Shown here one piece after another: positions 23,801 to 35,100 of a stretch of DNA of 64,000 bases (position 1 is its first letter; each line of letters opens with the position of its first letter). The notes beneath the pieces are model-generated. The model was not told the DNA's origin. It saw only the letters and a list, made by a program, of their open reading frames with translations, and did not search any database. Source of the stretch: Henckelia pumila. Lineage: Eukaryota > Streptophyta > Magnoliopsida > Lamiales > Gesneriaceae. The translations under genes and the position numbers were made by a program. The DNA lies in the NCBI RefSeq assembly GCF_033568475.1, contig NC_133122.1:138453402-138517401 (forward strand), read 5' to 3'.

Positions 23801-25262
23801 GAGTATCCAGATGTTTGCGATATTATCTGAGCCAGCCTTGTATTCGCGGATCCGAGATGCTCAGATGTCTGATTCGAAGACCCAGCGTTTAGCTCGTCTA
23901 GCTAACGAGGGTAGCTCGTCTGGATTTCATTATCAGTCAGATGGCTTTCTGTGTTTGTCTGGTAGGCTTGTGATTCCGCAGGATGAAGAGTTGCGAGAGG
24001 AGATTTTGTCTCAGGCACATCGCACTAAGTTGAGTATTCATCCTGGGAGCAACAAGATGTACAAGGATCTACGTACTCGTTTCTGGTGGAAGGGAATGAA
24101 ACGCAGTGTTTATCAGTTTGTTTCGAGATGTTTGGTGTGTCAACAGGTCAAGGCAGAGCACCGACGACCTGGAGGATTGCTACACAGTTTGCCTATTCCT
24201 GAATGGAAATGGGAGTTTATCACTATGGACTTTGTGACCCATTTGCCGGTATCCCCGAGGAACTGTGATGCTATCTGGGTTGTGGTGGACCGACTCACCA
24301 AGTCAGCGCATTTCATTGCCTATAGCCGAGAGTACTCTGTGGATCGCATGGCACAGATGTACATTCAGGAGATCGTTCGACTTCATGGAGTGGCTGTGAG
24401 CATTGTCAGCGATCGGGACCCCAGGTTTACTTCTAGATTCTGGAGGAGTGTTTAGCGTGCAATGGGTACTACTCTCAGTTTGAGTACAGCCTATCATCCG
24501 GAGACTGATGGTCAGTCAGAGCGCACTATCCATACGTTAGAGGATATGCTTAGAGCGTGCGTCATGGATTTTGGTTCAGCCTGGCAGGATCATTTGCCGT
24601 TGATCGAGTTCGCTTACAACAATAACTATCATACTACTATTGGGATGGCACCTTTTGAGGCGTTGTATGGGCGACGTTGTCGTACTCCACTCTTCTGGGA
24701 AGAAGTGGGGGAGAGACAGGCTGAGGGGCCGGAGTTTATCCAGAAAGCGATAGATATTATTGATCAAATCAAGAAACGGATTAAGACTGCGCAGGATCGT
24801 CAGGCCAGCTATGCTAATATCAAGCGTAGGCCCTTGCAGTTCGAGGTCGGGGAGAAAGTGTTTCTGAGAGTGTCACCTTTTCGCAAGATTCTCAGATTTG
24901 GCCTTAAGGGCAAGTTGTCTCCCAGATTTATCGGTCCGTTTGAGATCTTGGAGAGCATTGGCGATTTGGCTTATCGACTAGCTTTGCCACCGCATCTATC
25001 CAGTATTCACGACTTGCTCCACGTATCTCTGTTGAGAAGGTATGTGGCGGATGAATCTCATATTCTGCAGCGGTCTGAGGTTCAGGTAGACAAGGATTTG
25101 ACTTATGTTGAGAAACCTCTTCGTATCCTGGATTATAAGGATAAGGTTCTACGGAACAAAGTCATTCCTTTGGTTTTAGTTCAGTGGCAGCGTCGAGGCA
25201 CTGAGGAAGCTACTTGGGAGCTTGAGGACAGGATGCGTAAAGACCATCCTGAGTTGTTTTGA
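20847..25262 (+). pseudogene. Gypsy B gag-pol polyprotein with five in-frame stops
   Basis: One uninterrupted frame of 1,472 codons starting at ATG 20847. Gag covers 20847 to about 21785, including a CCHC knuckle (CFRCGETGHIRRDC) near 21660. Protease has intact LIDTGASHSFIS near 21916. RT (22400-23000) has [12 protein letters not shown]. RNase H (about 23350-23700) has [14 protein letters not shown]. Integrase (about 24000-24680) has the HHCC finger ([18 protein letters not shown]) and catalytic stretches [15 protein letters not shown] and ETDGQSERT. A chromodomain-like end (VQWQRRGTEEATWE) closes it. Stops are at 20970 (TGA), 21783 (TAG), 22224 (TAG), 23004 (TGA) and 24453 (TAG). Each is one C-to-T or G-to-A transition from a sense codon, and there is no frameshift. 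Not functional as it stands. Confidence 0.93.
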
Positions 25263-25379
25263 TTTCATTCTTTAAGTTGTATTCAGTTGCAAACTCTGTA
25301 AACGTTTGATTTGAATAAAGAATGTTTCTGATTTCTGTATTTGCATTCGGTACTTAAGATCTGATTTCGAGGACGAAAT

Positions 25380-25397
25380 ATCTTAAGTGGGGGAGAA
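25380..25397 (+). other. Polypurine tract of gypsy B
   Basis: Purine-rich AAGTGGGGGAGAA just before the 3' LTR, preceded by TTTCGAGGACGAAATA, a pairing also seen in element A. Confidence 0.85.
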
Positions 25398-26690
25398 TGT
25401 AGTAGCCCGTAACCAAAATTAGTAATTAAGGAATTAATCATAATTACTTGGGTAGAGTTCGGAAGCTCCGAAGGTGAGTTCGGAAGCTCCGAACAGGATC
25501 GGAAGCTCCGATCGATATTACGTCAGACATGACGTGTGGCAAGATCGGAAGCTCCGATCAGGACCGGAAGCTCCAATCACCCCTATCCGGAGTCAACAAG
25601 TGATATTTTGACACGTGGCAGATCAGGATCTTCGGAAGCTCCGATGGCAGGATCGGACGTTCCGATCAAGGATCGGAAGTTTCGATCGTTGTCTATAAAT
25701 AGAAGGCCGAGGCTTCACTTTCATTTGCCAATTCCGAGTTCTCCTTTCCATTCTAGTCCTTTTGGAGCTGTTCTAGTCTTCTTAGGCTTGGTCCGGAGGT
25801 CGGCGAGGCGTTCGGTAGTCGTAGAGGAGTTGTGCCCAAGTCCTGAAGGCACCGACATCAAAGGGCTAACGACGGACGAAGGTATAGCTTTTGCTTCCTA
25901 TAAATATTTAGGAGTATGCAATAGCTTAGTTAAGGCTTTTAGAGCACTTTATTGATAGTAGTATCATTTGGCAGTGTAGAGCAGACTATAGGCGTGGACC
26001 TAGAGTGGGTAGAGCTTGCACTGTTTTGAGGTACGAAAGTACTGTTCGAGATATCCTGACTGAGTATGCATGTATTATGTGACTGCATGATTTATATGCC
26101 ATGATATTATGCTGCATTCATTTGCATCTTGCTGTATCTCTTTCGAGATGTCTGTTAGTAGGGTTGTACCCTATCCTGCTAGTGGATGGACTTCCATCGA
26201 TTTGGGTCCGGCGTATCCACGGTTATCTCGGTATGGGAGCCACCTCCTGAAGCGACGGCACAGCGTGCTACATACCAGGGCCCGGTCTGTCTCTGTTATC
26301 TGATCCTTGACCTCGAGTCTATAGGGAGTTCACTTGGATGCATGTATACTCATACTCTCGCACTGAGCGTTTTATGCTCACATCTCGTACTCTGTATTTT
26401 CTGGACACCCTATTCCATGGGGCAGGTTTGCGATTGGACGAGGAGGGTGGATCCAGGAGGAGCTAGTCAGTGGTTGGCCAGCTGGAGCTTCGTCTAGGTT
26501 TTATTACTGTTGTGTTGGGTTTTTACAGCTATTTGATTTGGTTGTAAATTATTGGATAATTTACAGATTCCTTTTTTTGGGATTGTATAACGTTTATGGT
26601 TTCCGCAGTTTTATTCTGATATCTGTTTAATTAAGTAAATTGCATGCATAAGTGTCTGTTTAGTAGGTGATCCGGGTAGGGGTCACTACA
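25398..26690 (+). repeat. 3' LTR of gypsy B
   Basis: 1,293 bp, TGTAGTAGCCCG to GTCACTACA. One palindrome module fewer than the 5' LTR (about 20 bp missing near 25655) and a small change near 25470; otherwise nearly identical, so a recent insertion. Confidence 0.93.
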
Positions 26691-26695
26691 GATGT

Positions 26696-27440
26696 GCTCG
26701 AGTTATACTTTTTTAGTGCAGCTCCAGAACCAACAGGGAAAGGATCACACGAGTCCTTTCATTTCATCAAACTAAGGAGACCTGACATGAATAATCAAAT
26801 ATTTATCAAGGATCCTATATCTGAAGAAATACCATTTGGTGTCCACTTTCGGAGAAAATGAAATCTCAACAAGAAGGGCATGTGGCATTTGAGTTTGTCT
26901 CACCGAGATGAACAAGATCAAGTTTTAGTTCAAATTTTATCAGAATTCCGTGAATGGATCATTCCTGTTAAACACAATGACAGGAAAAACTACGGCTTTT
27001 GCGGAAGAACTCTTCGAAAAGAAGAAGAATTTTTTGTGAAACAACAAGCTGCCGGGGAGTAAAGAAACTTGCCGAAAATTTTGTAACATGGCTCATATCG
27101 GAAGATGGTCAGAGAATATCTGTCCAGAATGTCCAAACCAGAAGTAGCCAGAATTCGAAAAAACCTTCAGACCCCGAACGGATCGAAAAGATTTTTTCGA
27201 GACAAGCAAAAGTGGACAAGTACCACCAAAAATGCGTTTTCCCAGGGGCCCACTGCAAAAGCAAAAGATGCCCCGACAACAATAAAGAAGGCATGTGAGG
27301 AGAATAAATCCAAAAGGAAAAGTCAAGCATGTGACTCCTCCACTTGTAAAAGATGTAATCGGGCATGTGAATCTTCCACTAGCAAAAGATGCCATCAATA
27401 TTGGCATAAAAAATACAAGAAAGCTGTAAGATTCCCTGAA
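26696..27440 (+). pseudogene. Endogenous caulimovirid-like sequence, part 2
   Basis: Continuation of the sequence cut by gypsy B. Decayed + strand frames at 26696-26861, 26880-27062 and 26999-27452 contain HFIKLRRPDMNN, LVQILSEFREWIIPV and, near the end, lysine/cysteine-rich repeats. Frames shift at least twice. Two direct repeats of about 33 bp (near 27287-27325 and 27361-27395, sharing GCATGTGA..C.TCCACT and AAAAGATG) close it. I cannot match the protein to a precise caulimovirid product. It is placed with part 1 because it continues directly across the GATGT duplication and leads into a TATA-bearing non-coding region. Confidence 0.45.
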
Positions 27441-27720
27441 TTTTCTCGGTGAAACGAGTGGAACTACAGTTATAAATACATGCTTTCGAGGAAGTTGAAT
27501 ATATCGATCATTCCTTTCAGTTTTCTTACAAATAAAAATATTTTAATATTTATCTTTCTACGTTTGTATTAAACTTTGTAATTTTATGTATTTCAAGAAC
27601 AAGGCTACGATGAGTAGCTAAACAAGTTATCTCCTCCTCTTCAAAGGAGGTTGATTTATGTAATAATAATATGTTGTCTGAATAAATTTTCGATGTTCTT
27701 CCTTATCATGGTTTTTTCAT
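27441..27720 (+). promoter_or_regulatory. Caulimovirid-like intergenic region with TATA box
   Basis: A TATA box (TATAAATACA, 27471-27480) lies just downstream of the last decayed ORF and the direct repeats. A GAATAAATTT stretch near 27682 could be a poly(A) signal. Caulimovirids have a full-length-transcript promoter after the last ORF, so the layout fits. No initiator-tRNA primer site is visible to the right, so the copy is truncated or rearranged there. Confidence 0.4.
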
Positions 27721-28250
27721 TCAAAAAATTAAGCTTTTACTATACGCCTTAAGGTAGGAAACAAAATAAGACTGTGCTAGGTGCTGCTGAAGGAGTCTGC
27801 GTCAGGAACCATCGGTTGCGATCGCGTGGTTCGGTTGTGAGGAACAACTTGTAAAATCCGGTGGACATAACCCGACAACATCTTGATCAACGAGGTAATT
27901 TGTTTTAATTTACTTACGGAAGTATGATGAGATTAAACTTATTATTAATAAATTGGAAAATAAAAGGCAAAATAGATAATATTTAGTTTCAAGGACATAT
28001 TTGAGATATTTTTTAATTAATAAGAGATATTTTTAAAATACGAAAAACAAAAGTGATATAATTGGCACAATAATAAAACTATAATATATTTAAGAATTAT
28101 CCTAAAATTTGCAACCGCTACACATTGGATAAATCGAAGGCTAACACTTCGTCTTTATTTTTTTAAAAAAATTATGTTTCTGTATTAGTATATAATATGA
28201 TATTTTTATATAAAATAAAAATAAATGTAATGTAAGCGGCGGGTACTTGC
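27721..28250. other. Intergenic DNA upstream of EBP1
   Basis: AT-rich except for a GC-richer patch at about 27780-27880 (contains GTTGCGATCGCGTGGTTCGG). No ORF, repeat or RNA gene that I can identify. Confidence 0.5.
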
Positions 28251-28253
28251 CAA

Positions 28254-28306
28254 AAACCCTACGCCCCCAGACGCTTTGGAAAGTCGAAAACCGCATTATA
28301 TATAAA
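28254..28306 (+). promoter_or_regulatory. EBP1 core promoter: telo-box and TATA box
   Basis: AAACCCTA (28254-28261) is a telo-box, an element common in promoters of plant ribosomal-protein and ribosome-biogenesis genes. TATATATAA (28298-28306) lies about 40 bp further down. A leader with CCGCCG-type sequence and a leader intron follows. The role is inferred from position and known promoter logic. Confidence 0.5.
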
Positions 28307-28405
28307 GCAAGCTGCGCACTGTGCACACCTCACTCACCGCCGACTTCTAGCCCTAATTCTTCTGCTGCCTTCTTCACAATTCATCACCGCCGCAACTTCG
28401 AACTG

Positions 28406-28496
28406 GTACGTGTTTCCCCTCGATTGTAGCTGTTTTTTTGTGTTATCTTCAATTTCTTGTGGAATGATGTGGATAAATGTTTGTTTGTTTTTCAAG
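28406..28496 (+). other. Intron in the EBP1 5' untranslated region
   Basis: GTACGT donor at 28406 and TTTTTCAAG acceptor at 28496, with a T-rich interior, ten bases before the start codon. Inferred from splice consensus and from its fit to the leader; not proven by a transcript. Confidence 0.6.
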
Positions 28497-28505
28497 GTTG
28501 AATCG

Positions 28506-31500
28506 ATGTCGGACGAGGAAAGAGAGGAGAAGGAGCTGGATCTCACCTCCCATGATGTCGTCACCAAATACAAATCCGCCGCCGAGATTGTTAACAGTGA
28601 GTTTCTCGCTTCATTTCTTCTTTACGTATTTGTATTTTTCGGAATTTGGCAGTTTTTATTGGAAGGTTGCATTTTTTATGGGTTTTATTTTTGGGTCGTT
28701 TTAAGCGGTGAACGTCTCATTTTGTTTGGGTGTTTGATGGGTTTTTGGTGAATTCTGTGCAGAGGCATTGCAATTGGTGTTGTCCGAAAGCAAACCCAAA
28801 GTAAAGATTGTTGACCTCTGTGAGAAAGGAGACTCTTTTATCAGAGAGTAAGCGGCTTGATTTATTTGAATGTTGCTATGCATATTTTATTGTAAAAATT
28901 TGTTTTCTTTGTATTTAAATTATGTTGTTTTAATTTCAGGCAGACTGGGAGCATGTATAAGAACGTGAAGAAGAAGATAGAAAGAGGTGTTGCATTTCCT
29001 ACTTGCATCTCAGTGAACAACACGATCTGCCATTTTTCACCATTGGCCAGTGACGAGACCGTGTTGGAAGAAGGAGATATATTGAAAATGTAAGTTTTGC
29101 CAACTTACCTGTACACAAATTTATGATTCACCACTTTCAGAATGAAATGGTTTCATCTTATCTTGATATTGGTATATCTGTGTATCACATGATTGGTTTC
29201 CTAACTGCAGTGATATGGGGTGTCACATAGATGGCTTTATTGCTGTTGTTGCGCATACCCATGTACTTTCACAAGGACCTGTTACCGGCAGGGCAGCTGA
29301 TGTTATTGCTGCTGCAAATACTGCTGCCGAAGTTGCCCTGAGGCTCATGAGACCAGGGAAAAAGGTTTGTTTCCTTTTCTTTCAACCTTTTCTTTTAATC
29401 TTAGTTTGAATTTCTTGTTTTGACCGCAACGGTTTGTTAAATTGGTTTAATACAAATCTGAAATATAATAGCCTTTGTGGTTACATTTCCTATTCAGATT
29501 CACAATTTTTCACAGTAACTGCCAAGTTTGGAAAGTAATATTACTAATTTTTACTTTATTGTTGGTTAGTGGCAACATGTTGTCGAACGAAATTAAATTT
29601 CCGTTATTTTCTGTTACTTTTGAATTTACTTTTCTGTAACCATTTGTCAAGATGATTATTCACTTATTTAATTTTGTAACTTCATGATTTGTGCGCGACC
29701 TTTAACATGTACATTGGATTTTTTTGAATCAGTATGTATCAAAGCCGTTAATGTTGTAATCTGATTAAGGATGTTACATGGAATCTTGAATAATTTGACT
29801 GCTGATATACTTACCCGTACCAGACGACCAGTCCTGTCTGTTTAAGAATGAGGGTTGTAAAGGTGATCCTCGGGTATGCTAGCTAGTAAATCAAAGAGAT
29901 GCATGTGTACATGTTGAGGCTCACGCCTGAGCTGAGCCACAAGTAGTGCCTTGTGTGTCCTGTTATTAGTATCATTATTTATTTCCCACGAAAAAATATG
30001 GGTTTGTATACTTGGGGATTGAAGGAGTCACACTACAGTACCTAAATAACCATCCTCCGACCTATGCCCATCATAGCGAAAGTGGGACCTAGGGAGTTTT
30101 GTTTTGCATTTTCGTAGTCATTTTAGGGTGATTTAGACTCATTTTTTTCACTTTTTCTCATTTTTAATTTGACATTGAGATCTAAATGTTTAATTGTTAT
30201 AGAAACTAATAAACGGAAACTTACTCGTTTATTATTTAATAATTAATTACACTTTTTTCATGTAATTAAATTTTATATTCTATGGGTAATGTCCATTATT
30301 TTCTTTGTAAAAATATGTAGCTTCTACTAAATGATGATGTTTAAATATTGATGATTTCTTGAAATTTTACCTCGTGTGATTTTCAAACTATTTGGTTATG
30401 TTTGAATATATTATAGAACTCTTTAAAAAATATTATGCACCAATTTTTCCCTCAATGTGTCCGCAACACCATTTAATAGGAGCTTTCTTCCCCTTGCGCT
30501 TTCGTTCCAAGACCTGTCGGCGCCTTGTTGCGCCTTGCATCTTTAGTTACTATGTTAACATGGGAGCTATCAGCAATTATTTCTATAGTTGTCAGATAAA
30601 GCATTTAGTAATTACATTTCCTCGTGGTTTTGGTTGATTCAAATTAATCTTTTACTGTAAAATTTTCCCAACATGTGGTTTCCAAGTCAAAACCCATCAC
30701 CTAAATCCAGTGGCTGGTTTTACTTTGAGAGAATATTCTTATGAAGGGTTGAAGTTATTCTCTACGTGATGATGCTATTCATGAGCGAGGATCTCGCATC
30801 CTGTGAAGCTGTCTAGTCATAGTTACTCTGATAGAGATATCTTCTAAAAATCTTCTTTGTCCATTTTTATCCGGAAAGCCATTTCAAATATGCATATTGT
30901 ATCGGTTAACTAATAATTTTCAAAAGAAATATTTACCAGGGTTGGAAAGGCAACTTTGCCGAGGTCACCAATTTTTTCTATTGGTTTCCTCTTTTCCCTG
31001 TTGCCAATATTCCTTTTAAGGCTGCATTTCTGATATTTGGGACTGATTTTAACACACAGTCCATTCATCTTGTTAAGCCTAAATCACAACCATTCACATC
31101 TTCTCCTAACATGGTTGAATGCAATTACTAAGATTGTCAACGAATAGGGGACATGGTAATTTAGTAAATTTGTCTCGGGAGCCTATAGTTGCTACAAAGC
31201 TCAGTAAATAGTTTGTGGAAAGTTATTGTGTGATTTTCATAGCTTGTATAGTTTGTCAATTTTACTTCTCTTTTGTAACTTCTGATTCTTGTTTTTAATT
31301 GGTGGTAGAACAAAGATGTCACTGAAGCCATTCAAAAGGTTGCCGCCGCATATGATTGCAAAATAGTTGAAGGAGTTTTAAGTCATCAAATGAAACAATT
31401 TGTGATTGATGGAAACAAGGTCGTGTTAAGTGTCTCTGGCACTGATACAAGAGTTGACGAAGCTGAGTTTGAGGAAAACGAGGTGTATTCTGTTGACATC

Positions 31501-32606
31501 GTTACAAGCACGGGCGAAGGCAAGGTAATCATGATGTTGGATGATTTTAACTATTATTTTGCAATATTTATTACATTTTTACTCTAATGTTGGTCATGGA
31601 TTTTATCATGGAACCTGCAGCCAAAATTGTTGGATGAGAAACAAACAACTATATATAAAAGAGCTGTTGACAAGAATTATCACCTAAAGATGAAAGCATC
31701 TCGGTTCATATTTAGTGAGATTAGCCAGAAGTTCCCGATCATGCCATTTTCTGCTAGGTTAGTTTGTTCTACCTGCTGCAAGGTTCAAGTGTGTTAACAA
31801 CTAGGCATCATTTCTTTTAGTCAGTGGGGGTAATGAGCAGGATGTACGTGGAACAGGGCTTTAGAAGAGAAGCGTGCTCGTTTGGGCCTTGTAGAATGTG
31901 TGAATCACGAGCTTTTGCAGCCGTATCCCGTTCTTCATGAGAAGCCGGGTATGGGTCCATATTTGTGTAGTAGTCTTCTTTGCTCTTGATGTATGCCTAT
32001 GATTCATTTCCATGTGCTGGTGCCTAACTAGTTGTATTGCAGGTGACCTGGTTGCTCACATCAAGTTCACTGTTTTGCTAATGCCAAATGGTTCAGATCG
32101 AGTCACATCACATCCTCTACAGGATCTTCAACCCACCAAGACGGTCGATGATCCCGAAATTAAAGCCTGGTTGGCATTGGCCACAAAGTCGAAGAAGAAA
32201 GGTGGTGGCAAGAAGAAGAAAGGTTAGTTTTACCTAGGCCAGAGCTGGGTCATATAAATTTGTAGGATTCCCTCTATATCATTTTACAAATGACCTTAGA
32301 TTAAAAATACATATTCAACCCATTGCATATTTTAACAAATGTAGTTTACTCAAATTTCTACAGGGTCATTGACCCAATTCTTCCTGCAGTAATTCATGTT
32401 CTCGCATATAATACTAATATTGTTTCTCGAAGATTTCTTTCCCGTATTCCCGGTGCTGTTTTATTTTTCTTTCTTTTTGCGGTGAATCGGATCCTTAATC
32501 TGAATGTGAAATGTGCTGAGCAGGTAAGAAAGGCGACAAAGCGGAGGATGCAGGCGATGGAGAGCCTATGGACGCTGCACCAAATGGTGCAGGTTCCCAA
32601 GAATGA
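28506..32606 (+). CDS. EBP1: EBP1 / PA2G4-like proliferation-associated protein, 395 aa, nine coding exons
   Basis: Conserved eukaryotic regulator of growth and ribosome assembly with the fold of M24 methionine aminopeptidases but no peptidase activity; in plants it promotes cell growth. Coding exons: 28506-28596, 28763-28847, 28940-29089, 29211-29364, 31309-31524, 31621-31757, 31857-31948, 32043-32222 and 32524-32606. All introns are GT-AG and the 1,188 nt stay in frame. The start [19 protein letters not shown], the core ([58 protein letters not shown]) and the lysine-rich tail [16 protein letters not shown] agree with plant EBP1, as does the length (about 390 aa). The tail is typical of nucleolar/RNA binding. 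No defect is visible. Intron 4 is long (1,944 bp). Confidence 0.96.
29365..31308 (+). other. Long intron 4 of EBP1
   Basis: 1,944 bp between AAG|GTTTGT and GTGGTAG|AAC. T-rich, with no transposon ends or coding potential that I recognise; the frame at 30392-30637 is probably chance. Confidence 0.85.
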
Positions 32607-32980
32607 GAAAGTTCTAGATTTTACATCTATTTTCTTTATGAAATTTGGCCGCTCCATTTCGTATGGGTTGATTTTAAGTTATGTAATGTGAATACATCGT
32701 CTTGAATACTTCAAATGTGTGTCTTGTACACAGCCTTCTTGACATTTCATGTATCCATTTTGTTTTTCAGATAGAAAAAGATACCGGTTGTTAAAAATTC
32801 ACGAGTTCTGTTAATAATAGCATGAACATGTCGATACTAGCCGCCCTGGATCAGTGACCAAAAGATCGTGGCCACTGGACCCCCCCTCGCAGGATATTAT
32901 CGAGGATAGCATAAAAAAAAAGATAGCATCTTATTAACCATTTGCATCTCACTGTGGATCATACTTGTTGGCTGATTAAG
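32607..32980 (+). other. EBP1 3' untranslated region and downstream flank
   Basis: AT-rich sequence after the stop codon. No canonical AATAAA is obvious in the first 150 bases; the true poly(A) site cannot be placed. A short C-rich patch (32881-32888) lies beyond. Confidence 0.4.
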
Positions 32981-32984
32981 ACTG

Positions 32985-33103
32985 TGCTTGAGAGTGCTTC
33001 TAAGAAGTATTTTTCAGCTTTTTTTCCGTAAAGTTTTGAAATTTTGTGAAATTTTATGAAGTAAAAGCTGATAAGTGTTTTTTAGAAGCCTCTCTCAAAT
33101 ACT
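32985..33103. mobile_element. Small fold-back element (MITE-like)
   Basis: Left arm from 32987 (CTTGAGAGTGCTTCTAAGAA, then TTTTTCAGCTTTT) is matched by the reverse complement of 33061-33100, which reads TTGAGAGAGGCTTCTAAAAA then CAGCTTTT. The arms are roughly 35 bp with a few mismatches around a T-rich centre. No clear target duplication, so the superfamily is undecided. Confidence 0.5.
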
Positions 33104-34884
33104 ATCTAAGTGACAAGTTGCTAAGTGATTATAAGCATATTACCAAAACGTGAAAACTTGTCACTTGTTGCAGCTCAGTCAGGCTCCAAGTATGTTCTCC
33201 TGTGACGTGCAAATGGTTGCATCCTAATGATTTCAATCGTCACTTGAATGATATGGGTCTTGCAGAATTTGGAAGAGTAGTATCAAGTCGCCAAATATCA
33301 TTTCCTACAAATCTTCCTTGACATAATCGATTTGATATTTTGAAAGATAATATATATTTAATTTTGATGTTAAAAATCACGAGTCGAATAATAATTAAAA
33401 CGTTTTATTAGAATAGACTGAATAATTGTCCAAAAACTTTTTTAATTATTTTAAACTATAAAATCATTTTTTAAAAAAATATTTTTCCAAACATCTTTTC
33501 AAATTTAAACATATTTTTATAAAATAAAATAGCTGCCTAAACACAATTACTCTTAAAATAACTTTTAAGACGAAAATTTAGTAAAAAACACTAAATTTTA
33601 TAGAAAAGACTTATCAAAATGGAGCAACAATTTGCAAAAAGATGTCCTTAATTCCAAAATGCCATCTTTTCATATGAGTGTCACGTACTTCGATGGTCAA
33701 GCTGGATATTATCCTCGCCGTTAATCTAATAGTTCATAATTTAGGGTTGTAATATCGAATCAAAATATCGAATTTTCGAGATATCGTACTTAAATTTTTT
33801 TGATATATAGACATTTTTTTGGTATATCGATTATTATTTATATTATTATTTTTTTTGTATCTGTACGGTATTGGTATGGATTTTTTCCATATCAAAATTT
33901 TAGAATTTCGATATCTGTATCAGTATGATTTTTTCATACCAATATTTTTGATACGTTATACCGAAAACTCACCCTTCATTAATATAGAGTCAAATCAGTT
34001 TTTGTAAGTAGTTTAATGTGTTGTCCATGAAAAATGATATATTTGGCCTTGGATAACATGACATAAATCTCATATTACAAGAAATTTCAAATTTTTTAAA
34101 TTAAAAAAATATAAATTAACAAAATTAACTTTGAACAATTCAAACTTTATGTCAGAAAATAGTTAACTCACAAACGTTTCCACCTTTGATCAAAATGGTT
34201 ATGGTTAAATTTATTAATTTATCAATAACTATTATATTTATATGTATTATATATTAATTTGTTTGGTTCGAAAGATAAGATACTGTATAATACATTGATT
34301 ATAAAAATCTATCTTTATAGATCATAACATAATTTTTTATAATTTTAATAAAAACAAATGTTTGATAGACAATAATGTTTTATCAATTAGCCTCTTATCA
34401 TTCACACCAAAATGATAATGCATTATTATCAAGTTGTAGTATAACCGTCATAGTGTCTTATTAAGAGAAGTAGAATTTTTGGGGAAACAAAAAGAAATGT
34501 AATTTTCAAAAATGGTGTTTTGTAAATAAATAGTCAGCAAAAGAGAAGAGACATACACGATCAATTTTCCAAATGTGATATTTTCGTTAATAAATAATAA
34601 TCAAATGTGAAAAAAACAAAAAATAATGGATAGAAACAATAACACCAACGTACTAACAAAAGCATGCAAGATGCAACCTTAATATAGTAAAATTTAAAGG
34701 GTGTGAAATTAATAGGGATTCTAATAGATCAAGTTTACTATTAAAACTCTTCCCCAAATGAAATCTGATCGAACTTACTGCGGGGTGGGTATAAACCCAG
34801 TCAATAGGTCTGAGATGGGTAACAAATTTTAATGGACCTACCCAATAATATATTAATAATAATATATTTATATTTTTTTTATTA
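33104..34884. other. AT-rich intergenic DNA
   Basis: No credible ORF. 33740-33965 carries repeated ATATCGA/TCGATAT-type words (GATATCGTA, TATATCGATT, TTTCGATATC) as in fold-back hAT-type repeats, but no clean terminal repeats or target duplication. 34780-34860 has a short GGGTGGGTA...TACCC motif pair of unknown origin. Confidence 0.4.
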
Positions 34885-34932
34885 CATTTAAATAATAAAT
34901 GTCGAATCCCTTGATAAACTATTATTTAAATG
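34885..34932. repeat. Inverted repeat next to the copia 2 break
   Basis: Perfect 13-bp arms CATTTAAATAATA (34885-34897) and TATTATTTAAATG (34920-34932) with a 22-bp spacer, ending about 15 bp before the copia 2 RT frame is lost. Confidence 0.7.
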
Positions 34933-34946
34933 TCGAGCTTCTTCTA

Positions 34947-35100
34947 AAAATTCTCTTTGCTTCTCCTAAATCTTTCATCTCGAACATTGAGTTGAGTTGT
35001 TGTTTTAAGGATAATATCTCTGTCCTACTTTTACTTGCAATCAAAATATCATCAACATAAATCATTAGGTACAAGACAACCTGCTCTTCATCCTTCTTCA
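34947..35100 (-). pseudogene. Copia 2: RT palm fragment, truncated
   Basis: Encodes KDEEQVVLYLMIYVDDILIASK and EMKDLGEAKRI of a Ty1/copia RT, with the YVDD catalytic motif. The frame ends abruptly near 34947; the rest of RT, RNase H and the 3' LTR are missing. It joins the fragment at 35286 precisely once the MITE at 35101-35276 and one copy of its 9-bp duplication are removed. Confidence 0.88.

Larger units (their letters stand above)
19471..26690 (+). mobile_element. Complete, young Ty3/gypsy chromovirus-like element B
   Basis: 7,220 bp with near-identical LTRs (19471-20781, 25398-26690), primer binding site, polypurine tract, perfect GATGT duplication and one gag-pol frame (20847-25262) broken only by in-frame stops. 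It lies inside the caulimovirid-like sequence. A chromodomain-like C-terminus places it among chromoviruses; the exact lineage (Tekay/Reina/CRM) needs a tree. Another LTR of this family ends the window at 62743-64000, so the family is multicopy. Confidence 0.95.

Noticed and set aside
30392-30637. 81-codon frame in EBP1 intron 4
   Set aside because: No domain, T-rich composition like the rest of the intron, no splice or promoter signals.
32323-32691. 122-codon frame overlapping the last EBP1 exon
   Set aside because: It reads the last exon in the wrong frame and runs through intron 8; the in-frame exon 32524-32606 gives the conserved lysine-rich tail.
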